The notes under the pieces are model-generated. The model was not told where the DNA came from. It did no database searches and worked only from the letters and a program-made list of their open reading frames with translations. The position numbers and the translations under genes were made by a program. A stretch of DNA of 51,193 nucleotides. Source: Roseomonas sp. GTDB lineage: Bacteria; Pseudomonadota; Alphaproteobacteria; Acetobacterales; Acetobacteraceae. Location of the stretch: NCBI GenBank assembly GCA_020249865.1, contig JADCEV010000118.1, positions 1-51,193 on the forward strand. The letters are read 5' to 3'. Position 1 is the first letter of the stretch, and each line of letters opens with the position of its first letter. Shown in pieces: positions 35,130-43,013 of the stretch.

Positions 35130-36271
35130 TCGGCGGCCTTTCCGGCGGCAACGGCGTTTTCGATCACCCGGATGAAAGCGCGTGCGCCAATTTCGGGATC
35201 GGGCGAATGGCGCATCAGCGCGCCGCCAATCAGAAACACGGCGTCATGGCCAAAGGCCGCCACCATGCTGTCAATGCGTTCAATGGACATGCCACCCGCC
35301 GGGGAAGGGAAACCGGGTCTCACATCACCCAAGGGTTCCTGCATGGCAATGGCCAAATCGCGGCATTCCTGTTCGGTGAAGGTAAAGCGCCCGCCGGCAT
35401 TGGGAAAGACCGAGATATCCGCCCCAAAAACCCGGAACAGCCGCCCAAGCAGCATGGCCGGCGTCATGCCATGTTCGGGGTCATGGAAATGCGTCCCCGA
35501 AAAGCTTGGATGCGCCATCACCGCCAAGCCGTATTTGCGCGCCAAATGAAACCCCGTGTCAGGCCCGATCAGCAGCGGCGCAATCAGCGCACCGGCACAG
35601 CCCTCAGCCGCCGCGAAGGCCATTTGGTCTTCGATTTGGTCAAACCGCCCTGAGACCATCGGGAAATAGAGCGTCTTCCGCCCAGTCCTGGCATTGGCGT
35701 TGCGGATCGCTTCCTGAAGGCGGGCCACCCTTTCCTTGAAGGGGTGGAAGGGCTGATCCATCAGCCCGTGATCATCCTTGATCACATCAAGCCCGCCAAG
35801 CGCATAACCACTGGCAAGCCGGGCCAATTCCGGCACGGAAAGCCCCAAGGGCTTGATCGCCGTTGCCGCCAAGGGCCGGCCAAAAACGCCAAGCTTCTCC
35901 CGCAACCCCACCACCCCAAAGCCCGGCCCGCCAAAGGCGCGCAGCTGTTCGGGCGTCAGGCGGATATTAATGATTTTGATGCCCCGCCTGATCGAGATAT
36001 TGCCGAAAATGACATTCAGCAAATTGGGGATCGAATTATTGACGATATCGGCGCGGTAGCTGATGGCGACATCGAAAGCCCGCGATGGCGGCGCGCAGGG
36101 CGTAATGGCCTCCACCTGGCCCACAATCCCGGCATCCCAAATGGCCAGCGGCACGCAATCGGCCGGGATTTCGACCGTTTCCTCAAGGCAGATATCCTTG
36201 GCATGGGCTTCAATCGGCCGGGCATCATCCGGGGTGATGCGATAGAGAATCTGAAACCGCGGCGCGCCCAT
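35126..36271 (-). CDS. RuBisCO-like protein (form IV)
   Basis: A 381-residue homologue of the RuBisCO large subunit, shorter than true RuBisCO (about 460-475). The counterpart of the carbamylated lysine is kept, K165 in GGLDVIKDDH. Of the metal ligands beside it, D167 matches but the Glu is H168. The first catalytic lysine is kept, K140 in ATAIKPLG, while the next-but-one Lys is Leu142. The loop-6 lysine is absent (AGGRF at 292-296). Carbon fixation is thus unlikely, and an enolase, isomerase or transcarboxylase reaction on a sugar phosphate is expected. Candidates are the methylthioribulose-phosphate isomerase of the MTA-isoprenoid shunt, favoured by the cupin partner, or apionate-pathway RLPs. 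Confidence 0.93.
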   Translation of the reverse strand: MGAPRFQILYRITPDDARPIEAHAKDICLEETVEIPADCVPLAIWDAGIVGQVEAITPCAPPSRAFDVAISYRADIVNNSIPNLLNVIFGNISIRRGIKIINIRLTPEQLRAFGGPGFGVVGLREKLGVFGRPLAATAIKPLGLSVPELARLASGYALGGLDVIKDDHGLMDQPFHPFKERVARLQEAIRNANARTGRKTLYFPMVSGRFDQIEDQMAFAAAEGCAGALIAPLLIGPDTGFHLARKYGLAVMAHPSFSGTHFHDPEHGMTPAMLLGRLFRVFGADISVFPNAGGRFTFTEQECRDLAIAMQEPLGDVRPGFPSPAGGMSIERIDSMVAAFGHDAVFLIGGALMRHSPDPEIGARAFIRVIENAVAAGKAAE

Positions 36272-36335
36272 AAAACCCTAAAACCTCTCCAAGCCTGCCA
36301 AGGGCAGCCAAACCGCGTTTGGCTTGCCCCGCCCC

Positions 36336-36362
36336 CTTCACGAAAAAGCTATTATCGCGAAG
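36336..36362 (-). other. Imperfect inverted repeat upstream of the RuBisCO-like gene
   Basis: Read on the minus strand, CTTCGCGA and TCGTGAAG flank an 11-base AT-rich loop. In RNA the arms pair over 8 positions with one G-U wobble; on the plus strand the same position would be an A-C mismatch. It lies about 65-90 bases before the RuBisCO-like ATG and 36 bases after the peroxiredoxin stop. It could be a leader structure or an operator. No T-run follows. The rest of this 126-base gap shows nothing. Confidence 0.3.
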
Positions 36363-36397
36363 TTGGGCCTTGGCGATAGGCGGGCGGCGGCCAGGGT

Positions 36398-37042
36398 TCA
36401 ACCCTGCTTGCCGGGGGCGGTTTCCACCCAGCGCAAATAGGGCCGATCCGCCTTCCAGCCCTGCGGGAAAAGCTTCGCTGCTTCGGCATCGGGGATGGAG
36501 GGCGGGATGATCGCCCGCCCACCGGGGCGCCAATTCACCGGCGTTGCCAGCTTGGCGCCATCGGTCAATTGCAGGCTGTCAATCACGCGCAAAATCTCAT
36601 CAAAATTGCGCCCGGCGCTCGGCGGATAGGTCATGGTGAGCCGCACCTTATGCGCGGGGTCAATCACATAAACCGTCCGCACGGTGATGCTTGGACCCGT
36701 ATCGGGATGCACCATGCCATAAAGGTTTGAGACCTTGCGATCAGGGTCGGCGATCATTGGGAAATTCACCGCATGGCCCTGGGTTTCCTTGATGTCAGCT
36801 TCCCACCCCGCATGGTTGGTCAGCGGGTCCACCGAAAGGCCAATCACCTTCACGCCGCGCTTGTCGAATTCCGGCTTCAGCCGCGCGGCTTCGCCCAATT
36901 CCGTGGTGCAGACCGGCGTGAAATCCTTGGGGTGGCTGAACAGCACCACCCAGGCGGCGCCCTTCCATTCATGAAAGCGGATCGGGCCGGTGGTGGTTTC
37001 CGCCGTGAAATCCGGGGCAATCTGGCCGAGTTGCAGGCTCAT
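36398..37042 (-). CDS. 1-Cys peroxiredoxin (Prx6-like)
   Basis: A 214-residue thiol peroxidase that reduces H2O2 and organic peroxides. The peroxidatic motif FTPVCTTE contains C45; no other cysteine exists in the protein, which places it in the 1-Cys group. GLSVDPLTNHAGW and the long C-terminal arm ending PYLRWVETAPG are typical of the Prx6 branch. The ATG at 37042 has AAAGGA upstream; the frame stays open to 37120 without family sequence. Reductant partner not visible. It precedes the RuBisCO-like gene on the same strand by 126 bases and may be a separate unit. Confidence 0.95.
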   Translation of the reverse strand: MSLQLGQIAPDFTAETTTGPIRFHEWKGAAWVVLFSHPKDFTPVCTTELGEAARLKPEFDKRGVKVIGLSVDPLTNHAGWEADIKETQGHAVNFPMIADPDRKVSNLYGMVHPDTGPSITVRTVYVIDPAHKVRLTMTYPPSAGRNFDEILRVIDSLQLTDGAKLATPVNWRPGGRAIIPPSIPDAEAAKLFPQGWKADRPYLRWVETAPGKQG

Positions 37043-37088
37043 TTGACTAGTCCTTTGCTGTGAAAGCGCAGAAAACGCGCGGCGCAGT

Positions 37089-37544
37089 TCAACGCGTGGC
37101 GATCCATTCAGGTTCATCAACCGGCACCAGATCAGGCAGGTTCACCACCACTTCCTCGGTGCCGGAACGCACGAGCGCGCAATGCAGCACCTCGGTCGCC
37201 GAGGCATTGATTTCCTGATGCGGCACATAAGGCGGTACCAGGAAGAAATCGCCCGCGCGCGCTTCGGTGATGAATTCCAGCCGATCACCCCAACGCATAT
37301 GGGCCGTGCCGCTGATGATATAGATCACGCTTTCCAGCGCGCCGTGATGATGCGCGCCGGTGCGCGAATTGGGCTCGATCCGATTGGTGCCGGCCCAAAG
37401 CGCGACCGAGCCGGTGCGCGCGCCGCTGATCGCGACTTCGCGGTTCATGCCAAGGGTTTCGGGCGTATCGGAACTTTTTGCATTCGCGCGCACATGCTTG
37501 ATGCCGCGGCTGCGCCAATCAATCGGGTTCAGGCTATCGGGCAT
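37089..37544 (-). CDS. Cupin-domain protein
   Basis: A 151-residue cupin with the metal-binding histidines of motif 1 in GAHHHGALESVIYIISG and a motif-2 histidine in VPPYVPHQEINAS. Proteins of this shape are often annotated as putative dioxygenases or regulators of small-molecule catabolism; the specific reaction cannot be read. It is 18 bases downstream of the Bug receptor gene and 46 bases upstream of the peroxiredoxin gene, all on the minus strand, so a short operon Bug-cupin-peroxiredoxin is plausible. It is not closely similar to the cupin at 34695-35129. Confidence 0.85.
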   Translation of the reverse strand: MPDSLNPIDWRSRGIKHVRANAKSSDTPETLGMNREVAISGARTGSVALWAGTNRIEPNSRTGAHHHGALESVIYIISGTAHMRWGDRLEFITEARAGDFFLVPPYVPHQEINASATEVLHCALVRSGTEEVVVNLPDLVPVDEPEWIATR

Positions 37545-37562
37545 GGGGGTTCTCCTTCAGGG

Positions 37563-38546
37563 TCAATCGGGTTGCGCGCCGGTGCGGCGCACCAAAGCGG
37601 GCCAGCGCCGCGCTTCGGCCTGGATCAGGCTTGCGAATTGGGCGGGGCCTTGGCTGGTCACTTCAAAACCCTGGGCGGTGAGTTGTTCCGCGACCTCTGG
37701 CTTCGCCAAAATGCGTTCCAGGGCGCCAGCCAGGCGCCGGATCGCCGCCGGGGAGGTGCCGGCGGGGGCCAGAATGCCCTGCCAGGTAATCACCTCAAAT
37801 TCCGCAAAACCTGATTCGGCGATGGTGGGCACCTCTGGCAGGGCGGGGACGCGCTTGGCGCTGGTGACGGCAAGCGCGCGCAGCCGCCCGGCGTGGATAT
37901 GTTCAATGGCGGCCGGCAGGGTGACGAATAGCGCCTGGATATGCCCCGCGACCAGATCAATCACGGCAGGCCCGCCACCGCGATAGGGCACATGGGTGAA
38001 ACTAAGCCCGGCATCCTGCGCAAACAGCGCCCCGGCCAAATGCCCAATGGACCCATTGCCTTGGGACGCCAACGTCAGCTTGCCATACGCCTGCCGCGCC
38101 CAGGCGATGAAGCCCGCCACATCCCGCGCGGGGGCTGAGGGGTGCACCACCAGCACCTGCGGCGCGCGGACCGCTTCAATCACCGGGCTGAAATCCTTGA
38201 CGGGATCAAAGCCAACCCGCGGGTAAAGCGCGGGGTTGATCGTCAGCGGGTCAGAGCCCACCAACAGGGTCAGCCCATCCGGCGCGGCGCGCGCCACCAA
38301 TTCAAAGGCGATATTGCTGCCCGCGCCCGGCTTGTTTTCGGTGACGACATTCTGGCCCAAAGCCTCGGTCAAATGTCGCGCCAGCAGGCGGCCCAGAATA
38401 TCCAGGCTGCCGCCGGGGGCGACGGGGACCACGATGCGCAGCGTACGGTCTGGGTTCCAGACGGTATCGGCCTGCGCCGGGGTGGTGAGCATGCCGGCGG
38501 CGGCGAAAAGGGCAGAGCGGAGCAGCAGGTCGCGGCGGAGGGTCAT
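37563..38546 (-). CDS. Bug-family (TctC-type) periplasmic solute receptor
   Basis: A 327-residue orphan receptor, the third in this window. A leader (LRRDLLLRSALFAAAGMLTTPAQA) is followed by RTLRIVVPVAPGGSLD, NVVTENKPGAGSN, DGLTLLVGSDPLTINP and LASQGNGSIGHLAG, all characteristic. Substrate unknown. The ATG at 38546 faces the AT-rich region that separates it from the divergent restriction-modification gene. The downstream cupin is likely co-transcribed and might act on the ligand. Confidence 0.93.
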   Translation of the reverse strand: MTLRRDLLLRSALFAAAGMLTTPAQADTVWNPDRTLRIVVPVAPGGSLDILGRLLARHLTEALGQNVVTENKPGAGSNIAFELVARAAPDGLTLLVGSDPLTINPALYPRVGFDPVKDFSPVIEAVRAPQVLVVHPSAPARDVAGFIAWARQAYGKLTLASQGNGSIGHLAGALFAQDAGLSFTHVPYRGGGPAVIDLVAGHIQALFVTLPAAIEHIHAGRLRALAVTSAKRVPALPEVPTIAESGFAEFEVITWQGILAPAGTSPAAIRRLAGALERILAKPEVAEQLTAQGFEVTSQGPAQFASLIQAEARRWPALVRRTGAQPD

Positions 38547-38550
38547 GGCG

Positions 38551-38640
38551 GTAAAATCCAGGTTTGTTGGAAATATTTTTCTCTCAAATCGTGAAAAACA
38601 TCAAGAAAAAAGATTTTATTTTCTCAAGCAAACCCTCGCC
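38551..38640. other. AT-rich intergenic stretch before the restriction-modification gene
   Basis: About 90 bases are dominated by A and T runs (for example AAATATTTTT and AAAAAAGATTTTATTTT), in sharp contrast to the GC-rich surroundings. The stretch lies in the 190-base gap between the divergent Bug receptor and MmeI-like genes and probably contains the promoters of both. I could not identify a convincing -35/-10 pair on either strand. The base composition may also mark a junction of horizontally acquired DNA. Confidence 0.5.
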
Positions 38641-38736
38641 AAAGGCTTCCATGCCGCGCGGCGCTGGGAAGATTATTCTCCTCTACACCACCCACAGGCT
38701 TGGACGGGCGCGGTAGCCCGTGCCAATACTCGCGCC

Positions 38737-41592
38737 ATGACGCCGCAGGACTTCATCCGCAAATGGAAGGCCAATACCCGCGCCGAACGCGCCGCGGTGC
38801 AGGAGCATTTCATTGACCTCTGCGCCCTGCTGAACGAACCAACACCCAATACGGACCCAACCGGCGCGACCTATGCCTTTGAAAAGGGCGCCACCAAGGC
38901 CACGGGCGGCGAAGGCTGGGCGGATGTTTGGAAGCGCGCCTGTTTCGGCTGGGAATACAAGGGCAAGCACAAGGATTTGGAAGCGGCCCATCGGCAGCTA
39001 TTGCTCTATGCCGGCGCGCTGGAAAACCCGCCGCTGCTGATCACTTCCGATATCGAACGGATCGTCATCCGCACCAATTGGACCAATGCGGTCAGCGCCC
39101 GGCATGAAGTGACGCTGGAAGACCTTCAGGACCCCGCCAAACGCGCCCTGCTGAAAGCCGCCTTCAGTGAACCCGATAGGCTGCGCCCCACCAAAACCCG
39201 CCAGGCGCTAACGGAACAGGCCGCCGCTGATTTCGCCGAACTTGCCCGCCGGCTGCGCGCGCGTGGGCATGACCCGCATGATGTCGCGCATTTCGTCATT
39301 CGGCTGGTGTTCTGCCTGTTTGCCGATGATGTGGCGCTGCTGCCGCAAGGGCTGTTTGAGCGCATGCTGCACGCCGCCCAGGCCAATCCGCCGCGCTTCG
39401 CGGATTTCGCTTCCCGCCTGTTCCGCGCCATGAAGGACCCCGGCGGCGAAATTGATTTCACCCCCGTGCCCTGGTTCAATGGCGGCCTGTTCGATGATGA
39501 TACCGCGCTGGCGCTGGACCTTGCGGATATCAAGCTGCTGGCGCGGGTTGCCGCTTTGGATTGGGCGGAAATAGACCCTTCCATCCTGGGCACGCTGTTT
39601 GAACGTGGGCTGGACCCGGATAAGCGCAGCCAGCTTGGCGCCCATTACACAGACCGCGAAAAGATTGGCCGGCTGGTGGATGCCACCATCACGCGCCCCT
39701 TGCTGGCGGAATGGGCCGGCGTGAAGGCCGGCATTGCCGCCGCGCTGGAAAGGGAAGCCGCCGCCACCAACACGCGCGCCAAGAACAAGGCAGCGGCTGA
39801 GGCCAGCGCGGCCTATAAGGTTTTTCTCGACCGGCTGAGGGGTTTTCGCGTGCTGGACCCGGCCTGCGGTTCCGGCAATTTTCTCTATCTGGCCTTGCTG
39901 GCGCTGAAGGATCTTGAAGTTCGCGCGTCAGTGGAGGCTGAGGCTTTGGGCCTGCCGCGCGAATTTCCCCAAGTGGGGCCGGAAGCGGTTTGCGGCATTG
40001 AAATCAACCCCTATGCCGCAGAATTGGCGCGGGTTTCGGTATGGATCGGCCATATCCAATGGGCGCGGCGCAATGGGCTGCCGCTGCCATCAGACCCTGT
40101 CTTGCGCCCGCTGCAAACCATTGAATGCCGCGATGCGGTGCTGACGCCGGATGGCCAGCCCGCCCCTTGGCCGAAGGCCGATGCCATTATCGGCAATCCG
40201 CCCTTTTTGGGTGACAAGGCGATGATCGGCACCCTCGGTGAGGATTACACGACGAGGCTGCGCGCCGCCTATGCCGGGCGCCTGCCCGGCGGGGTGGATT
40301 TGGTGTGCTATTGGTTCGAACGCGCGCGGGAGGAATTGGCCGCCGGACGGGCGGAGCGTGTTGGCCTGGTGGCGACGCAAGCGATCCGCAAAGGCGCAAG
40401 CCGCAGCGTTCTTGACCGCATTCAGGCGGATGCGACAATTTTCGAGGCTTGGAGTAATGAGCCTTGGAATCTTGACGGTGCCGATGTGCGCGTTTCGCTG
40501 GTGGCGTTTGCAAAACAGCATGACGGGCCAGTGATGCTTGATGGCGCTGCGGTGCCGACCATTCACGCCGATCTTTCAGGTGGTGGTGCGAACCTGACCA
40601 CGGCGCGCGGCCTTGCGGAGAATATGCGCCTTTCCTTTCAAGGCCCTGTAAAGGTTGGTCCCTTCGATGTGGATGGCGCAATAGCGCGGGGCTGGCTTAC
40701 CGCACCGCTGAATGCCAATGGCAAACCCAATACCGATGTTGTGCGGCCCATCATGAACACAGCCGACATCACCGGGCGTTCTTCTGATACCTGGATTGTT
40801 GATTTCGCCAGCCTCAGCGAAGCAGCGGCCGCGTTTTATGCCGCGCCTTTCGCGCATGTAGTGCGGGAGGTTAAGCCACTCCGGGAGAAGAACCGGCGCG
40901 GGCGGCGGGCCGAAAAATGGTGGCAGCACGGCGAAACCGTGCCGGGATTGCGCGCCGCCTTGGCACCATTCACGCGCTATATCGCAACACCCCGGGTCGC
41001 GAAGCATCGGCTTTTTGTTTGGCTTGCCGCGCAGGTTTTGCCCGATAGTCGCGTTTTCGCAATCGCCCGCGACGACGACACAAGTTTCGGCATTCTGCAC
41101 AGCCGTTTTCATGAAGCCTGGGCGCTCGGCCATGCCTCACGGCACGGCGTTGGCAATGATCCAACTTATAACAACCAAACCTGCTTCGAAACCTTCCCCT
41201 TCCCAGATGGCCTGACCCCAAACCTGCCCGCCGCATCCTATGCCGAAGAACCGCGCGCCATGGCCATTGCCGAAGCCGCGCGCGCCTTGGTCGAAGCCCG
41301 TAACCGCTGGCTCAATCCGGAAGATTTGGTGGAAATAGTGCCAGAGGTCGTGCCCGGCTTCCCGGACCGCATCCTGCCGCGCAATGCCGCCGCCGCGCAG
41401 GCACTGAAGGCGCGCACCCTGACCAAGCTCTACAACACGCGCGGCACCCCTGAAGGCGCCTGGCTTGATGGGCTGCATCAACGCCTGGATGAAGCCGTGG
41501 CCGCCGCCTATGGCTGGCCCGCAACCATCAGTGAAGAAGATGCGCTCGCCGCGCTACTCGCGCTAAATCACGCGCGCCCGGCGGCTGGCTGA
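38737..41592 (+). CDS. MmeI-like single-chain restriction-modification enzyme (type IIL)
   Basis: A 951-residue protein joining nuclease, methyltransferase and specificity parts. Near the N-terminus D63-x9-E73-x-K75 (WADVW...FGWEYKG) fits the PD-ExK nuclease spacing described for MmeI. The adenine methyltransferase core has motif I LDPACGSGNF at 373-382 and motif IV NPPF at 487-490. The C-terminal third, with SDTWIVDF, KPLREKNRR and YNNQTCFETFPFPDG, is the target-recognition region of this family. It would methylate one strand of its site for self-protection and cut other DNA at a distance. All catalytic motifs look intact. I start at the ATG at 38737; the frame is open further upstream without family sequence. 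No partner genes are seen. Confidence 0.9.
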   Translation: MTPQDFIRKWKANTRAERAAVQEHFIDLCALLNEPTPNTDPTGATYAFEKGATKATGGEGWADVWKRACFGWEYKGKHKDLEAAHRQLLLYAGALENPPLLITSDIERIVIRTNWTNAVSARHEVTLEDLQDPAKRALLKAAFSEPDRLRPTKTRQALTEQAAADFAELARRLRARGHDPHDVAHFVIRLVFCLFADDVALLPQGLFERMLHAAQANPPRFADFASRLFRAMKDPGGEIDFTPVPWFNGGLFDDDTALALDLADIKLLARVAALDWAEIDPSILGTLFERGLDPDKRSQLGAHYTDREKIGRLVDATITRPLLAEWAGVKAGIAAALEREAAATNTRAKNKAAAEASAAYKVFLDRLRGFRVLDPACGSGNFLYLALLALKDLEVRASVEAEALGLPREFPQVGPEAVCGIEINPYAAELARVSVWIGHIQWARRNGLPLPSDPVLRPLQTIECRDAVLTPDGQPAPWPKADAIIGNPPFLGDKAMIGTLGEDYTTRLRAAYAGRLPGGVDLVCYWFERAREELAAGRAERVGLVATQAIRKGASRSVLDRIQADATIFEAWSNEPWNLDGADVRVSLVAFAKQHDGPVMLDGAAVPTIHADLSGGGANLTTARGLAENMRLSFQGPVKVGPFDVDGAIARGWLTAPLNANGKPNTDVVRPIMNTADITGRSSDTWIVDFASLSEAAAAFYAAPFAHVVREVKPLREKNRRGRRAEKWWQHGETVPGLRAALAPFTRYIATPRVAKHRLFVWLAAQVLPDSRVFAIARDDDTSFGILHSRFHEAWALGHASRHGVGNDPTYNNQTCFETFPFPDGLTPNLPAASYAEEPRAMAIAEAARALVEARNRWLNPEDLVEIVPEVVPGFPDRILPRNAAAAQALKARTLTKLYNTRGTPEGAWLDGLHQRLDEAVAAAYGWPATISEEDALAALLALNHARPAAG

Positions 41593-41983
41593 AACACTGC
41601 AAAGCAAAGGGAGGAAAGGTGAGCCGAGGAACGCCTGCCGTCCCTCGGCCGCCGCACGCGCCTACTAGCAGGGCAGGCCCGCCGGCAACGTGAAGCATCA
41701 CCTTCTACCGATGAGATTATTGCAGCGCCCGGCGCCCAGCAAGAAAAATCCGCAAAGGCAAGGCAAAAAAATGAGGGGCTCTGCCAGACAGGCCCCTCTG
41801 CTCCGCAGATTATGACGAGGATCTGGCCTCCCTACAGCGGTCACGCTCCTGCGTTTATCGGCCCAACTGGCGCAGATCAAGAAGAATCATCGCCTGAAGC
41901 TGGGCCGTCTGGCGATTTCGCTTGGCTCAAAAATGCTTTAACACCCTTTCGCAATGCAGCACGGCGAAGCGGGGGCCTAGGCC
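41593..41983. other. 391-base intergenic region with no recognised protein gene
   Basis: This is the only gap over 300 bases. It holds a 6-bp GC hairpin near 41624-41647 (CCGAGG...CCTCGG), a minus-strand terminator-like hairpin (41765-41798) and a 42-codon open stretch on the plus strand (41816-41941, no start codon) with residues resembling the C-terminal part of small TraD/MobC-like proteins (QLAQIKKNHRLKLGRLAISLG). That resemblance is weak. The base composition is less GC-rich than the neighbours. It may be a remnant of mobile DNA beside the restriction-modification gene, or encode a minus-strand RNA. Confidence 0.5.
41765..41798 (-). terminator. Rho-independent terminator on the minus strand
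   Basis: On the minus strand the arms GAGGGGC and GCCCCTC (41792-41798 and 41773-41779) form a perfect 7-bp stem, extended inward by CTG/CAG around one bulged base, followed after one base by seven T (41771-41765). It has no T-run in the plus direction. No minus-strand protein gene lies upstream of it; every gene from 41984 to the window end is on the plus strand. Confidence 0.65.
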
Positions 41984-42427
41984 ATGGCGGAAATCTACTT
42001 CTTTGAAGACCTGACGGTGGGGCTGACCGCCAAATTTTCCAAAACCATCACGGAAGCGGATATCGTGCTGTTCGCCGCCGTCACCGGCGATACCAACCCG
42101 ATGCATCTGGATGCGGAATATGCCGCGACCTCGATCTTCAAGGAACGCATCGCGCATGGGATGCTCGCCGCCGGCCTGATCACCAAGGTGCTGGGCACGC
42201 AGCTTCCCGGGCCGGGCACCATCTACATGTCGCAAACGCTGAAATTCCGCGCCCCGGTGAAAATTGGGGAGACCGTCACCGCCATTGTCGAAGTCGCGGC
42301 ACTCCACCCCGAAAAGCACCGCGCGACGCTGAAAACCGTGTGTCTCGTCAAGGGTGAACCAGTGCTGGAGGGGGAGGCTTATGTCTCCGTCCCCTCCCGC
42401 ACCGCCATTACCAAGGCAGCGGAGTAA
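41984..42427 (+). CDS. MaoC-like (R)-specific enoyl-CoA hydratase
   Basis: A 147-residue hot-dog-fold hydratase similar to PhaJ, which converts trans-2-enoyl-CoA from beta-oxidation to (R)-3-hydroxyacyl-CoA, a precursor for polyhydroxyalkanoate. The catalytic Asp-His pair is seen in FAAVTGDTNPMHLD (D36, H41). IAHGMLAAGL, which follows, is the second family block. It is cytoplasmic. The start has GCCTAGG upstream rather than a strong ribosome site. It is followed after 4 bases by the LOG-family gene; a functional link between them is not evident. Confidence 0.92.
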   Translation: MAEIYFFEDLTVGLTAKFSKTITEADIVLFAAVTGDTNPMHLDAEYAATSIFKERIAHGMLAAGLITKVLGTQLPGPGTIYMSQTLKFRAPVKIGETVTAIVEVAALHPEKHRATLKTVCLVKGEPVLEGEAYVSVPSRTAITKAAE

Positions 42428-42431
42428 GCCC

Positions 42432-43013
42432 ATGCGCCGCGTTTGCGTCTTTGCCGGCTCCGCCGCCGGCGCCCGCCCTGAATATGCCGCCGCCGCCGCC
42501 GCGCTGGGGCAGGAGATCGCCGCACGCGGGCTTGGCCTGGTTTATGGCGGGGGCGGCGTTGGGCTGATGGGCGCGGTTTCCGCCGCCGCGCAGGCCGCAG
42601 GAGCTGAGGTGATTGGCATCATCCCCCATGGGCTGGTGGCGCGCGAAGCCGGTGCCAAGCAGCTCAAGGATATGCGCGTGGTTGGGTCCATGCATGAACG
42701 CAAGGCGCTGATGGCCGAGCTTTCCGATGGCTTCATCGTGCTGCCCGGCGGCTATGGCAGCCTGGAAGAAGCCGTGGAAACGCTCACCTGGTTGCAGCTT
42801 GGCATTCAACGCAAGGGCATCGTTTTCGTGGACACACTCGGCTATTGGCAGAAGCTGATGGGTGCACTTGATCACATGGTGGCGGAAGGCTTTGTGCGGG
42901 CGGAAATGCGCGAAGCGGCCATGCTGGCGCCGGATGGTGCGGCGGCGCTGGATGCTTTGGCACGCTTCACGCCGCCAGATGTGCCGCGCTGGCTGAAGCC
43001 TGGGGAAGCCTGA
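42432..43013 (+). CDS. LOG-family protein (cytokinin riboside 5'-monophosphate phosphoribohydrolase-like)
   Basis: A 193-residue Rossmann-fold protein. Motifs are VYGGGGVGLMG (37-47) and the nucleotide-binding/catalytic PGGYGSLEE (105-113), with R90 and K91 in HERK. Family members remove ribose 5-phosphate from nucleoside monophosphates, notably N6-modified AMP, and occur widely in bacteria. The family signature is usually PGGxGTxxE; here Thr is Ser. ATG at 42432; its stop shares one base with the ribF start (TGATG), indicating coupling. Confidence 0.92.
   Translation: MRRVCVFAGSAAGARPEYAAAAAALGQEIAARGLGLVYGGGGVGLMGAVSAAAQAAGAEVIGIIPHGLVAREAGAKQLKDMRVVGSMHERKALMAELSDGFIVLPGGYGSLEEAVETLTWLQLGIQRKGIVFVDTLGYWQKLMGALDHMVAEGFVRAEMREAAMLAPDGAAALDALARFTPPDVPRWLKPGEA

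Noticed and set aside
38236-38736. N-terminal extension of the MmeI-like enzyme by 167 residues
   Set aside because: It runs antisense through the Bug receptor gene and the AT-rich region; family proteins begin at the MTPQDF position (38737).
41624-41647. CCGAGG/CCTCGG hairpin as terminator of the restriction-modification gene
   Set aside because: The stem is only 6 bp with a long loop and no T-run follows.
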